Source: Bradyrhizobium sp. CCGUVB1N3
GTDB taxonomy: Bacteria; Pseudomonadota; Alphaproteobacteria; Rhizobiales; Xanthobacteraceae
Assembly (NCBI RefSeq): GCF_024199925.1
Contig: NZ_JANADR010000001.1
Location: 3,906,001 to 3,970,000, forward strand
Direction of reading: 5' to 3'
Length of the DNA: 64,000 nucleotides
Shown here: positions 15,174 to 22,900 of the stretch, in pieces
How positions within the stretch are numbered: the stretch's first letter is position 1
How the letters are laid out: each line of letters starts with the position of its first letter
Notes under the pieces: generated by a model
Told to the model about the DNA's origin: nothing
What the model saw: the letters and a program-made list of their open reading frames with translations, nothing else
The model's database searches: none
Program-made: the position numbers and the translations under genes

Positions 15174-16517
15174 ATGGATCGAAACAACGCCGCTGCGCCA
15201 GGCGCGGATTGGGCTGCCTGGGCCACGGAAAGGCGTCCGCTGGCTGCCTTGATCCCTTATGCCCGCAACGCCAGGACGCACTCCGAGGCGCAGGTGCAGC
15301 AGATCGCGGCCTCGATCCGCGAGTGGGGTTGGACCACTCCGGTGCTGGTCGATGACGCCGGGATGATCATCGCTGGGCACGGGAGGCTGTTGGCTGCCGA
15401 GCGGTTGGGGATACGAGAGGTCCCGGTCATCGTCGCTCGCGGTTGGACGGAAGCGCAGAAGCGCGCCTACGTCATCGCCGATAACAAGCTCGCCGAGAAC
15501 GCGGGCTGGGACGACGCGCTGCTCAAGATCGAGGTGGCCGATCTTACGGCGATGGGTTTCGATCTTCCGCTGATCGGCTTTTCCGACCGCGAGCTGGCGC
15601 GGCTGACGAACTCCAACCCTGGGCTCACAGATCCCGACGAGGTCCCTGATCTTCCGGTCGAGCCGGTGGCGCGGCGCGGCGACGTTTGGCGGCTTGGCCG
15701 TCACCGCCTGGTCTGCGGCGATGCCACCGACCGGGCCGACGTTGGCAGCGCGCTCGCGGGCGTGACGCCGCATCTGATGGTGACCGATCCGCCCTATGGT
15801 GCGAATTACGATCCGAACTGGCGCGAGCGCGTCTATCGCAGCGACGGGACCAAGGTCGGCGCTGGCGCACGCGGGCTCGTCCTCAATGACGACCGCGATG
15901 ATTGGACCGAGGCCTGGCAGCTCTTTCCAGGCGACGTTGCCTACGTCTGGCACGGCGCGCTGCATGTCGGCGTGGTCGAGGCGAGCCTGATCGCGAGCGG
16001 CTTTCAGATGCGCGCCCAGATCATTTGGGCCAAGAGCAATTTCGCCATCGGGCGCGGCGACTATCACTGGCAGCACGAGCCGTGCTGGTACGCGGTGCGC
16101 AAGCACAAGGTCGGGCACTTCAACGGGGCCCGCGATCAATCGACGATCTGGGAAATCCCCAAGCAGCAATCGTCCGAGACCGGCCACAGCACGCAGAAGC
16201 CGGTCGAGTGCATGAAGCGGCCGATCGAGAACAATTCGTCCGCAGGCCAGGCGGTCTACGACCCGTTCACTGGCTCGGGCACCACCATTATCGCCGCCGA
16301 GATGTCGGCGCGCTCCTGCCACGGCATCGAGATCAATCCGGCATACGTCGATGTCGCGGTGCTGCGCTGGCAGGCATTTACCGGCGAGCAGGCGCATCGC
16401 GAGAGCGACGGCCGCCGTTTCAACGATCTCAAGGAGTCTGTCGATGCCTGCGCGAACGATCCCGACGCAGCTGAAACTGTTGCGCGGCAATCCAGGCAAG
16501 CGACCGCTGCACACTGA
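15174..16517 (+). CDS. ParB-domain beta-class DNA methyltransferase
   Basis: The N-terminal ~90 residues are a ParB/Srx-like domain (ALIPYARNARTHSEAQVQQI and AGHGRLLAAERLG). The remainder is an N6-adenine or N4-cytosine methyltransferase with DPPY near residue 204 and the AdoMet motif DPFTGSGTT near 362; DPPY before FxGxG defines the beta class, which includes CcrM. Such ParB-MTase proteins commonly precede phage terminases and may methylate phage DNA against restriction. The ATG at 15174 is chosen as ParB homology follows; an ATG at 15054 adds 40 unrelated residues. It overlaps terS by 74 bases. Confidence 0.85.
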   Translation: MDRNNAAAPGADWAAWATERRPLAALIPYARNARTHSEAQVQQIAASIREWGWTTPVLVDDAGMIIAGHGRLLAAERLGIREVPVIVARGWTEAQKRAYVIADNKLAENAGWDDALLKIEVADLTAMGFDLPLIGFSDRELARLTNSNPGLTDPDEVPDLPVEPVARRGDVWRLGRHRLVCGDATDRADVGSALAGVTPHLMVTDPPYGANYDPNWRERVYRSDGTKVGAGARGLVLNDDRDDWTEAWQLFPGDVAYVWHGALHVGVVEASLIASGFQMRAQIIWAKSNFAIGRGDYHWQHEPCWYAVRKHKVGHFNGARDQSTIWEIPKQQSSETGHSTQKPVECMKRPIENNSSAGQAVYDPFTGSGTTIIAAEMSARSCHGIEINPAYVDVAVLRWQAFTGEQAHRESDGRRFNDLKESVDACANDPDAAETVARQSRQATAAH

Positions 16518-16932
16518 CGAGCCGCAGCCCGAGGTAGCGGCCAACCTGCCTGATCCGCCGCCTTTCATCACTGGCTACGCAGCCGACGAATGGTGGACGG
16601 TCGGCGCGGAGCTGCACCGGCTCGGCCTCTTGACCATCGTCGATGTCGCGCCGCTTGCCGCCTATTGCCACGCCTATGGCCAGTGGCGCATGGCGGCCGA
16701 GGCGCTGGCGCGGATGCAGAACAACGATCCGCTGATGAACGGCATGATCATCAAGACCAAGTACGGCGACGCCGCGCAGAACCCGCTGGTCTACATCGTG
16801 CGCAAGGCCGCAGCGGACATGGTGCGCTACGCCGCCGAGTTCGGCCTAACCCCTGCCGCACGCACCCGCATCAACGCGGGCGTCCAGGGCGAACAGTCGC
16901 AGAGCAAGTTTGCCGGTCTCCTTGCCGGTTAA
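16444..16932 (+). CDS. Terminase small subunit, P27 family
   Basis: Recognises phage DNA for packaging. The 162-residue protein begins MPARTIPTQLKLLRGNPGKR, the hallmark opening of P27-type small terminases, and continues with PPPFITGYAADEWWTVGAEL and LGLLTIVDVAPLAAYCHAYG, then ends LTPAARTRINAG. The start lies inside the methyltransferase gene and is fixed by the family start. The stop overlaps the large subunit. Confidence 0.88.
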   Translation: MPARTIPTQLKLLRGNPGKRPLHTDEPQPEVAANLPDPPPFITGYAADEWWTVGAELHRLGLLTIVDVAPLAAYCHAYGQWRMAAEALARMQNNDPLMNGMIIKTKYGDAAQNPLVYIVRKAAADMVRYAAEFGLTPAARTRINAGVQGEQSQSKFAGLLAG

Positions 16933-18496
16933 GCGCACGCCGCAGGGCAAGGCCCGCGCTAAAGCGGTTATCGACTTTATCGAGCGATTGACGGTGCCCA
17001 GCGGCACCGGCCAGGCCAAACCGTTCAAGCTCGACGCCTTCCAGAAGCTTTTCATCCGCGACATTTACGAGCCGCACATCGGTGCCAACCGCGCGGTGCG
17101 GCGGGCGATCCTGTCGATTGCGCGCAAGAACGGCAAAACCGCGCTCATCGCTGCAATCGTGCTCGCCCACCTGGTCGGGCCCGAGGCCATCGTCCACGGC
17201 GAGATTTATTCGGCCGCGAATGATCGCGACCAGGCGGGCATCGTCTTCAAGTTCGCGCGCCAGATCGTGGACCTGGAGCCCGAGCTGGCAGCCGAGATCG
17301 AGGTCGTTCCCTCGACCAAAACGATGATCGGCAGGCGCACCGGCTCGGTCTATCGCGCGGTCAGCGCTGAGGCTGGGACGAAGCACGGCTATCTGCCGAG
17401 CCTGGTGATCTATGACGAGCTGGCCCAGGCCAAGAACCGCGAGCTGTACGACGTGCTGGATACCTCGTTCGGCGCGCGGCAAGAGCCGCTGTTCATCATC
17501 ATCTCGACGCAGAGCAACGACCCTGAGCACGTCCTGTCGAAACTGATCGACGACGGGCTGTCGGGCGTCGACCCCTCCATCGTCTGCCATCTCTACGCAG
17601 CCGACGAGGATTGCGACCTCGACGACCAGAGCCAATGGGAGAAAGCCAACCCAGCGCTCGGCAAATTCCGCGACCGCGAGGACCTGGCGACCGCGATCCG
17701 CAAGGCGCAGCGCATGCCCGCCGAGGAGCCGAAGGTCCGCAACCTGTTCCTGAACCAGCGCGTCGCGCCAGTCGCCTCGTTGATCAGTCGCGCCGAATGG
17801 ATGGCGTGCAATGGCGACGCGGCGCTGCGAGACGGCGAAGAGGTTTACCTGGCGCTCGACCTGTCCAGCGTCGTGGACCTCACCGCGCTGCTGGTGGGAT
17901 CGGTCGACGATCCTTGCCGGATCGTGCCGTACTTCTGGAAGCCGCGCGAACACCTCAACGAACACTCAAACCGCGATTTCGGCGCATCGAGCCGCCGCTA
18001 CCAGGAATGGGCCGAGGCCGGTCACCTGCTGATCAGCCCCGGCCGGACCATCGACCCCGAGGCGATAGCTCTCTTCATTGCCGGGCTGACGCAGCGCTAT
18101 CGCGTGAAGGGCCTGGCGTATGACCGCTGGCGCATCAACGATCTGCTGCGCGAGTTCGATCGCATCGGCCTGCAAGCCTGCCAGGACGGCGAGAAAGGCG
18201 GCGACGGGCTGCGGCTCGTGCCCTGGGGCCAGGGCTTCAAGGACATGGGGCCAGCCATCGACGCCGTCGAGCTGGCGATCATCGAGCGCAAGCTGCTGCA
18301 CCCGAACAATCCGATCCTGAACTGGAACATGGCGAACGCCGTGGCCACGATGGATCCGGCGGGCAACCGCAAGCTCGACAAAGACAAGGCCCGGTTTCGC
18401 ATCGACGGCGCGGTGGCGCTCGCCATGCTGCTCGGCCTGCGCTCGCGCGACCGCACCACGACGAAGCCGGTCGATATTGAAGCTCTCATAGGCTAG
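16910..18496 (+). CDS. Terminase large subunit
   Basis: ATP-driven packaging motor and nuclease. The 528-residue protein has an early DNA-contact segment (GTGQAKPFKLDAFQKLFIRD), Walker A ARKNGKTAL at residues 71-79, Walker B LVIYDELAQ near 165-172, and a C-terminal nuclease part with acidic positions (YLALDLSSVVDLTALLVG and YDRWRINDLLREF). It belongs to the HK97/P27-associated Terminase_1 type. The annotated TTG start at 16910 overlaps the small subunit; the exact start is uncertain by a few codons. Confidence 0.92.
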   Translation: MPVSLPVKRTPQGKARAKAVIDFIERLTVPSGTGQAKPFKLDAFQKLFIRDIYEPHIGANRAVRRAILSIARKNGKTALIAAIVLAHLVGPEAIVHGEIYSAANDRDQAGIVFKFARQIVDLEPELAAEIEVVPSTKTMIGRRTGSVYRAVSAEAGTKHGYLPSLVIYDELAQAKNRELYDVLDTSFGARQEPLFIIISTQSNDPEHVLSKLIDDGLSGVDPSIVCHLYAADEDCDLDDQSQWEKANPALGKFRDREDLATAIRKAQRMPAEEPKVRNLFLNQRVAPVASLISRAEWMACNGDAALRDGEEVYLALDLSSVVDLTALLVGSVDDPCRIVPYFWKPREHLNEHSNRDFGASSRRYQEWAEAGHLLISPGRTIDPEAIALFIAGLTQRYRVKGLAYDRWRINDLLREFDRIGLQACQDGEKGGDGLRLVPWGQGFKDMGPAIDAVELAIIERKLLHPNNPILNWNMANAVATMDPAGNRKLDKDKARFRIDGAVALAMLLGLRSRDRTTTKPVDIEALIG

Positions 18497-18500
18497 GCAC

Positions 18501-19022
18501 ATGCCGGGTAAGATCGATCTTGCTGGACAGCGGTTCGGGCGACTTGTCGTTCGAGCCGAGGTCGGTAGCACACGCGGAGGCATTTGTTGGCTCTGCGATT
18601 GCGATTGCGGAGAGCAGATCGAAGCGACGGCCTGTCATCTTCGACATGGCACGCACTCGTGTGGCTGCCTAAAAAGGGAACGTGCGACGACTATTGGACG
18701 CCAACAGCGTCCCCGGCACGGACATGCTGGTCGTGGTCGAAAGACGCGGGCATACCATAGCTGGGAAGCGATGATCCAGCGATGCACGAACCCCAGCACG
18801 AAGGCCTTCAAGAACTACGGCGGACGCGGCATTACAATCTGCGATCGGTGGAGGCAGAGCTTTGAAGCCTTCCTTGCCGACATGGGTGAGCCTCCGCAAG
18901 GCCATACGCTCGACAGAAAGAACAATGACGGCGGCTACGCGCCGGGCAATTGCCGCTGGGCAACGCGCGCCGAGCAGAATTCAAATCAGCGGGCACGAGA
19001 TCAGGTCGCGTTGATCGGATGA
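18501..19022 (+). CDS. Phage HNH/AP2-type homing-endonuclease-like protein
   Basis: Same family as the gene at 3512: GQRFGRLVVRAEV, Cys-rich WLCDCDCGEQIE and HSCGCLKRER, the central AYHSWEAMIQRCTN helix, FKNYGGRGITICDRW, and LDRKNNDGGYAPGNCRWAT at the end. It directly follows the large terminase (5 bases) and overlaps the next HNH gene as ATGA. Two nuclease-like genes in a row after the terminase suggest repeated invasion of this junction. Confidence 0.75.
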   Translation: MPGKIDLAGQRFGRLVVRAEVGSTRGGICWLCDCDCGEQIEATACHLRHGTHSCGCLKRERATTIGRQQRPRHGHAGRGRKTRAYHSWEAMIQRCTNPSTKAFKNYGGRGITICDRWRQSFEAFLADMGEPPQGHTLDRKNNDGGYAPGNCRWATRAEQNSNQRARDQVALIG

Positions 19023-19339
19023 GCACGCCCAGCAGCGAGTGGAAGCACTTCTACGACACCGGGTTTTGGCAGCGCCGCCGCAAGCTGCAGCTTCAGGCGC
19101 ATCCGCTGTGCAAATTCTGCCTGGATCGCGGCGTCGTCGCCATCGCGACGGTTGCCGACCACGTTGAGCCGCACAAGGGCGACTGCAACAAGTTTGCGCT
19201 CGGTCCGCTGCAGTCGCTATGCAAAGCATGTCATGACCGAACTAAAAGGGTGATCGAATTGCGTGGTTGCGGCCTTGATGTCGATGATAACGGCTTCCCA
19301 ACAGACCCGAACCATCCTTTCAATAAGAACTCGCGATAA
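19019..19339 (+). CDS. HNH endonuclease (packaging-associated type)
   Basis: The 106-residue protein has the classic phage HNH arrangement: FWQRRRKLQLQAHPLCKFCL, then ATVADHVEPHKGDCNKF and LQSLCKACHDRTKR. The two CxxC pairs bind zinc and DH...H supplies the metal-binding His residues. HNH proteins of this length next to terminase (as HK97 gp74) stimulate cos cleavage, so this could be a true packaging component rather than a selfish one. The start at 19019 overlaps the previous stop and fits the family start. Confidence 0.85.
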   Translation: MSTPSSEWKHFYDTGFWQRRRKLQLQAHPLCKFCLDRGVVAIATVADHVEPHKGDCNKFALGPLQSLCKACHDRTKRVIELRGCGLDVDDNGFPTDPNHPFNKNSR

Positions 19340-19764
19340 AGGGGCAAAAGCGAAGACTTGGATTTTTGGACGCCACGTCTGCAACAAACGCTATTTGCGC
19401 TTCTGTCGCCAAGGGTTATTTGACCTGCTGCCAGCTCCGGAAATTCCATTTCCGAAGTGCTCAATAGTGGGATGTGAAGAGTTCTCTTCTTGCGGCAGCA
19501 AGTTGCGTCTTTGCAAGAAGAATTACACGACGGCATTGCCGTGGCAGGCTGATGTATGAGCCGATCCATGGCAAACTGCGGATTACTACACACTGGTATG
19601 GCCTCCGGCGACTTTTTGCATTGCCGGACGCACTCAACCACTCTCTCCAAACATCAATTTTGCGCCGGAAAGTAGCGAGTGCTGCAACAGGCTCGACTCG
19701 ATTGAATAGTGGATGTTGCACTCCGCGCTCCAAAGGTTGTTCTCGCAGTTGGACAACACCGGCC
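19340..19764. other. Non-coding left part of the effector insert
   Basis: 425 bases with no convincing gene on either strand. Base composition drops compared with the phage genes on the left, consistent with foreign DNA entering immediately after the HNH gene. Short frames here have no family character. Confidence 0.5.
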
Positions 19765-19765
19765 C

Positions 19766-19790
19766 GTCAGCTTGCTGTCAGCTTGACTGA
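19766..19790 (+). promoter_or_regulatory. Candidate tts box (TtsI binding site)
   Basis: GTCAGCTTGCTGTCAGCTTG matches the rhizobial tts-box framework GTCAGCTT-N6-AGCT, with both half-sites and their spacing conserved though the central TCGAA is degenerate. It lies about 60-75 bases upstream of the NopT-like start, the usual distance for a TtsI-activated type III effector promoter. Confidence 0.65.
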
Positions 19791-19842
19791 CTATCATTCG
19801 CGATGAGGGAGCGACACAACCTTAGCACAAGGTTAAAGCGAC

Positions 19843-20613
19843 ATGCTCAATCGCATCAACTGCTCATCAACACTCGCTGACCAAGCTGACGAGCTAAGCA
19901 AGTCGGCATTCGGTGACAACTTTGATAAAGCTCTTGCGAGTCTGCCCGAAGGAATGGGGTGCTGCACCAGTAAGGCAGAAGCCTCGGATCCAGCCAACCC
20001 CGGCACCTCCTCTCCACCTAGGATGAGCAGCTCCCTGTCCCAACACATGACGGCCGAATTGCAGGGCGCGAATAGAGCTAACATCTGCGTTGGGCTCGCT
20101 GCAGGATGGCTTAGCAATCTCCCGAACAGCCCGAGATCCCGAATGACTGCGCTGTTACCCGGATCGGACGGGCACCGCTCAGCGGCTGCGTGCCAGCAGA
20201 GGTATGAGACGCTTATGCGATCTTCGCGAAACGAGGAGACAGAAACGTCTGAGGCGGGTTTTCATGCAAGAGCCACCGTGTTGCGGAACGCTGGCCTGGA
20301 TCCGTCCGAAACAGGGAATACGTACAAATTTGGCAATGACACGAGCTTCGCGGAGTTGGCGCGCAAAATCACCACCGATGGGAGAAACTATTCGCTCGGC
20401 TTGTGTTTCGAGCGGCGTGGGCGGCGTGAAAGACACTTGGTTGCGACCTCAGCATCGGGCGGAATGATTACGCTGTTCGATCCTAATTATGGAGAATTTG
20501 CTGTTCGGTCGCAGCAGATCGGGGAGTTGTTCGAAAACCTCGCCAATCGTTACAGGAACCCCAATCGATTGGAATTGTTGAGTATCACCACGCAAAGGGT
20601 ACGGACACAGTAA
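19843..20613 (+). CDS. nopT: NopT/YopT-like type III effector, cysteine protease (C58)
   Basis: Predicted effector secreted into plant cells, related to NopT of rhizobia and AvrPphB. The catalytic triad is visible as C82 (ANICVGLAAGWL), H198 (RERHLVATS) and D213 (ITLFDPNYGEF), the last being the C58 signature. MGCC at residues 38-41 would, after self-cleavage as in NopT, expose Gly39 for myristoylation and Cys40/41 for palmitoylation. Length (256 aa) is close to NopT. It lies in a ~2 kb low-GC insert inside the prophage, between the terminase block and the capsid genes, with a tts box upstream and an IS3 remnant downstream. Confidence 0.88.
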   Translation: MLNRINCSSTLADQADELSKSAFGDNFDKALASLPEGMGCCTSKAEASDPANPGTSSPPRMSSSLSQHMTAELQGANRANICVGLAAGWLSNLPNSPRSRMTALLPGSDGHRSAAACQQRYETLMRSSRNEETETSEAGFHARATVLRNAGLDPSETGNTYKFGNDTSFAELARKITTDGRNYSLGLCFERRGRRERHLVATSASGGMITLFDPNYGEFAVRSQQIGELFENLANRYRNPNRLELLSITTQRVRTQ

Positions 20614-20699
20614 GGCCTTGCGGTAGCCCACGATGCCCAACCGGATTCTCTGCGATCCATTTCGCAGGGTGTCCCGGTGCTGCGATCGCGACAGCAAGG

Positions 20700-21000
20700 T
20701 CGTTTTTTTACCCGCGCAAGATCAAGAGCCTCCGTTGGGATCTTGACCTCCATGGTCCTTGCGAGCAAGCATGCCTTCCAGGTCACGTACCCGTTCCTCC
20801 GGCCGCTTGACCTCGGATGCGGCGACCACTTGACCATCCGCCCGCACTGCGTCCTTGCCCACTTTGCTCATCAGTCGTCTCCATAGGAAGACCGGTCTGG
20901 GGAGACCTCATGGCGACGGGCAGCGTCTCGTTGACGACCAAGAGCTTCTGTTCCGTCGTAAACCGACGCTGACGGCAACGCCGATGATGACTTCCACCTT
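20700..21000 (-). mobile_element. Degenerate IS3-family OrfA remnant
   Basis: On the complement, broken frames give RRRFTTEQKLLVVNETL, then EERVRDLEGMLARK and TMEVKIPTEALDLARVKKR. Together these are the HTH and coiled-coil of an IS3-type OrfA (compare the usual RKTMEVEILKEALE). Frameshifts separate the pieces, so it is inactive. It borders the NopT-like gene, as IS fragments often do in symbiosis islands. Confidence 0.65.
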
Positions 21001-21305
21001 CGAAAACATCTCTGACATAAACGTATGCCTAGGACTCGCTCAAGCCTCGTATCCCACAGCCGAGACAAATGGCCATACCTACCCGCACCGCAAGGTTCTG
21101 GTGCGGAGCCATCGTTGGATGGTTTGCGAAGATGAACGCAAGCTGGTTGCCGATCATCTCGACGACAAGCTGAACAATGAGCGAACTAACCTTACGGCTT
21201 CATGCCCAAGGTACAACGCCACGCACGGCCTGTTTACGAGTTGGTTTCCGAAGCATCAAGGCGATCCTTTCTTGCTGAATTTGTTCCAGAGGGGTCAGAT
21301 TTGAC
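21001..21305. other. Unassigned right end of the effector insert
   Basis: About 300 bases without a recognisable gene; a rightward frame (20855-21304) spans it but shows no family character and overlaps the IS remnant antisense. The junction with phage coding DNA is near 21305, where GC rises again and the next phage frame begins. Confidence 0.4.
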
Positions 21306-21743
21306 ATGCCGCTTCTGCGATGGCGTGCGGAGCACGGTGAGGCTCCACTTGTCACGCTGGCTTGCGCGCGAATCGTCGAACTCTCCCCAGAGGACGGCAG
21401 CGTCGGGTCGAACACCGTCTACATCAAAGGCGAAGGCACCATCGAGTCCTTTGGCAACGCTCCTCCCGGCGACGTCGACCCGCAGGGACGAAAGTGGGGC
21501 CTCGCCATCACCAAGACCGTGTTCTTCGACGCCGGGATCATCCTGAAGCAGTCGGACCGCATAGCGACGTTAAGCGAGCGAGATCGCGTGATGCTGACGC
21601 CATGTGTCGGCATCTATCGCTGCAACGGCGGCAGCAACTGGGGCGAAATCCTTTTTGCCGCGACCGGCGCAGCGGAAGTCTCGCGCCGCCTCGACAGCAT
21701 CGAAGAGCGGCTCGCCGAGATCGAGCGACGCTTAGCGAAATAA
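21306..21743 (+). CDS. Phage head-region protein, possibly truncated at its N-terminus
   Basis: The 145-residue product has a beta-rich centre (NTVYIKGEGTIESFGN, KTVFFDAGIILKQSDRIATL) and a C-terminal coiled coil (RRLDSIEERLAEIERRL). I recognise no family. The first ~20 residues lie at the junction with the effector insert, so the true N-terminus may have been replaced. Location before the capsid gene suggests a head decoration or accessory role, which is an inference from position only. Confidence 0.5.
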   Translation: MPLLRWRAEHGEAPLVTLACARIVELSPEDGSVGSNTVYIKGEGTIESFGNAPPGDVDPQGRKWGLAITKTVFFDAGIILKQSDRIATLSERDRVMLTPCVGIYRCNGGSNWGEILFAATGAAEVSRRLDSIEERLAEIERRLAK

Positions 21744-21836
21744 ACCCCGAGATGGGCCGCGATTGACTGCTCTGGCGCGACCGCGCGCCGGACGCCGCCC
21801 GCGCGGGCTTCATTCTCCGAAAAGGGAAAGACCCCG

Positions 21837-22898
21837 ATGAAGCACGAGAGCCAGAGCGCGTTCCGCCGCGAACCGCGCGAGCCGGTCGTCGGCGGCAATC
21901 TGTTCACGCGCTCGCTCGCTGCGAGGACCATCGCTAGCCTACGGCGCAGCCAGGTCGCCGATGTTGCCGCCGAGATGTGGCCCAGCGACCGTCTCTTGCA
22001 TCAGCACATCACCCGCGCCGCATCCACCCCCGCGATGACAAGCGTGGCGGGCTGGGCTGCCGAGCTTGCACAGAAGCGCACCGCCGACGTGATCGAGGCG
22101 CTCGGGCCAGCGTCTGGCGCGGCCGACGTGCTCAAGCAGTGCCTGGTGCTCGACTGGGATGGTGCGGGGCTGATCGGCGCGCCTGGGTTTGCCGCCGGCG
22201 CAGGGAACAGCGGCTTCGTCGCCGAAGGCCAGCCGATCCCGGTGCGGCAGCTCAGTGTCGGGCCCGCGCAATTGCAGCCCTACAAGCTGGCCACGATTGC
22301 CGCGCTGACGCGCGAGATGGTGGAAAGCAGCAACGCCGAAGCGCTGATCAGCGACGCACTCGTGCGTTCGACCGGCCTTGCGTTAGATGCGGTGTTCTTC
22401 GGCAGCGCCGCCGCAACGGCGGCTCAACCCGCTGGCATCCGCAACGGCATCGCCGCGACGGCACCGAGCGCCAATGCCGACGGCTTCCAGGCCTTCGCCG
22501 AGGACGTTGCGACGCTGATCGACGCGGTCGCGCCGGTCGGCGGCAAAGGGCCGTACATCCTGATCGGCTCGCCTGGTCGCGCCGCGATGATCGCGACGCA
22601 CTACATCAGCTTCAAGGACGAGACGCAGTTCAGCGTCGTGGCATCGGGTGCGGTCGGCAACGATCTGGTTTGCATCGCGCCGAAGGCAGTGGTCGCGGCG
22701 CTGAGCGCCGACGCTGACGTGGAGACCGCGAGTGCGGCAACGCTCGTGATGGACACCGCGCCTGGAGCGGCGGGCACCATGGGGCCGGAAAAGGATATGT
22801 TCCAGTCCGACAGCCTCGCGGTGAAGGTGCGCTGGCCGGTGTCCTGGGCGCTCCGGAATGCGGGCGCGGTGGCATGGCTGACGCCCGCGTGGAAGTGA
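21837..22898 (+). CDS. HK97-fold major capsid-like protein (paralogue 1)
   Basis: This 353-residue protein aligns along its length with the capsid half of the protein at 24559: ITRAASTPAMTSVAGWAAEL against VTRAASAPAMTTVTGWAQEL, then the shared VAEGQPIPVRQ/VGEGMAIPVRQ segment and the C-terminal MFQSDSLAVKVRWPVSWALR against LFQTDSLALRMVMPLNWVQR. It has no protease or delta domain. The pair could form hexon and penton, or one copy could be a decoration variant. A Shine-Dalgarno-like AAAGGGAAAG precedes the ATG. Confidence 0.8.
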   Translation: MKHESQSAFRREPREPVVGGNLFTRSLAARTIASLRRSQVADVAAEMWPSDRLLHQHITRAASTPAMTSVAGWAAELAQKRTADVIEALGPASGAADVLKQCLVLDWDGAGLIGAPGFAAGAGNSGFVAEGQPIPVRQLSVGPAQLQPYKLATIAALTREMVESSNAEALISDALVRSTGLALDAVFFGSAAATAAQPAGIRNGIAATAPSANADGFQAFAEDVATLIDAVAPVGGKGPYILIGSPGRAAMIATHYISFKDETQFSVVASGAVGNDLVCIAPKAVVAALSADADVETASAATLVMDTAPGAAGTMGPEKDMFQSDSLAVKVRWPVSWALRNAGAVAWLTPAWK

Positions 22899-22900
22899 CC

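Noticed and set aside
15105..16571. 488-residue leftward frame opposite the methyltransferase
   Set aside because: Antisense shadow; DPPY and TGSGTT motifs place the real gene on the other strand.
20855..21304. 149-residue rightward frame after the effector gene
   Set aside because: It overlaps the antisense IS3 OrfA remnant and shows no protein family character.
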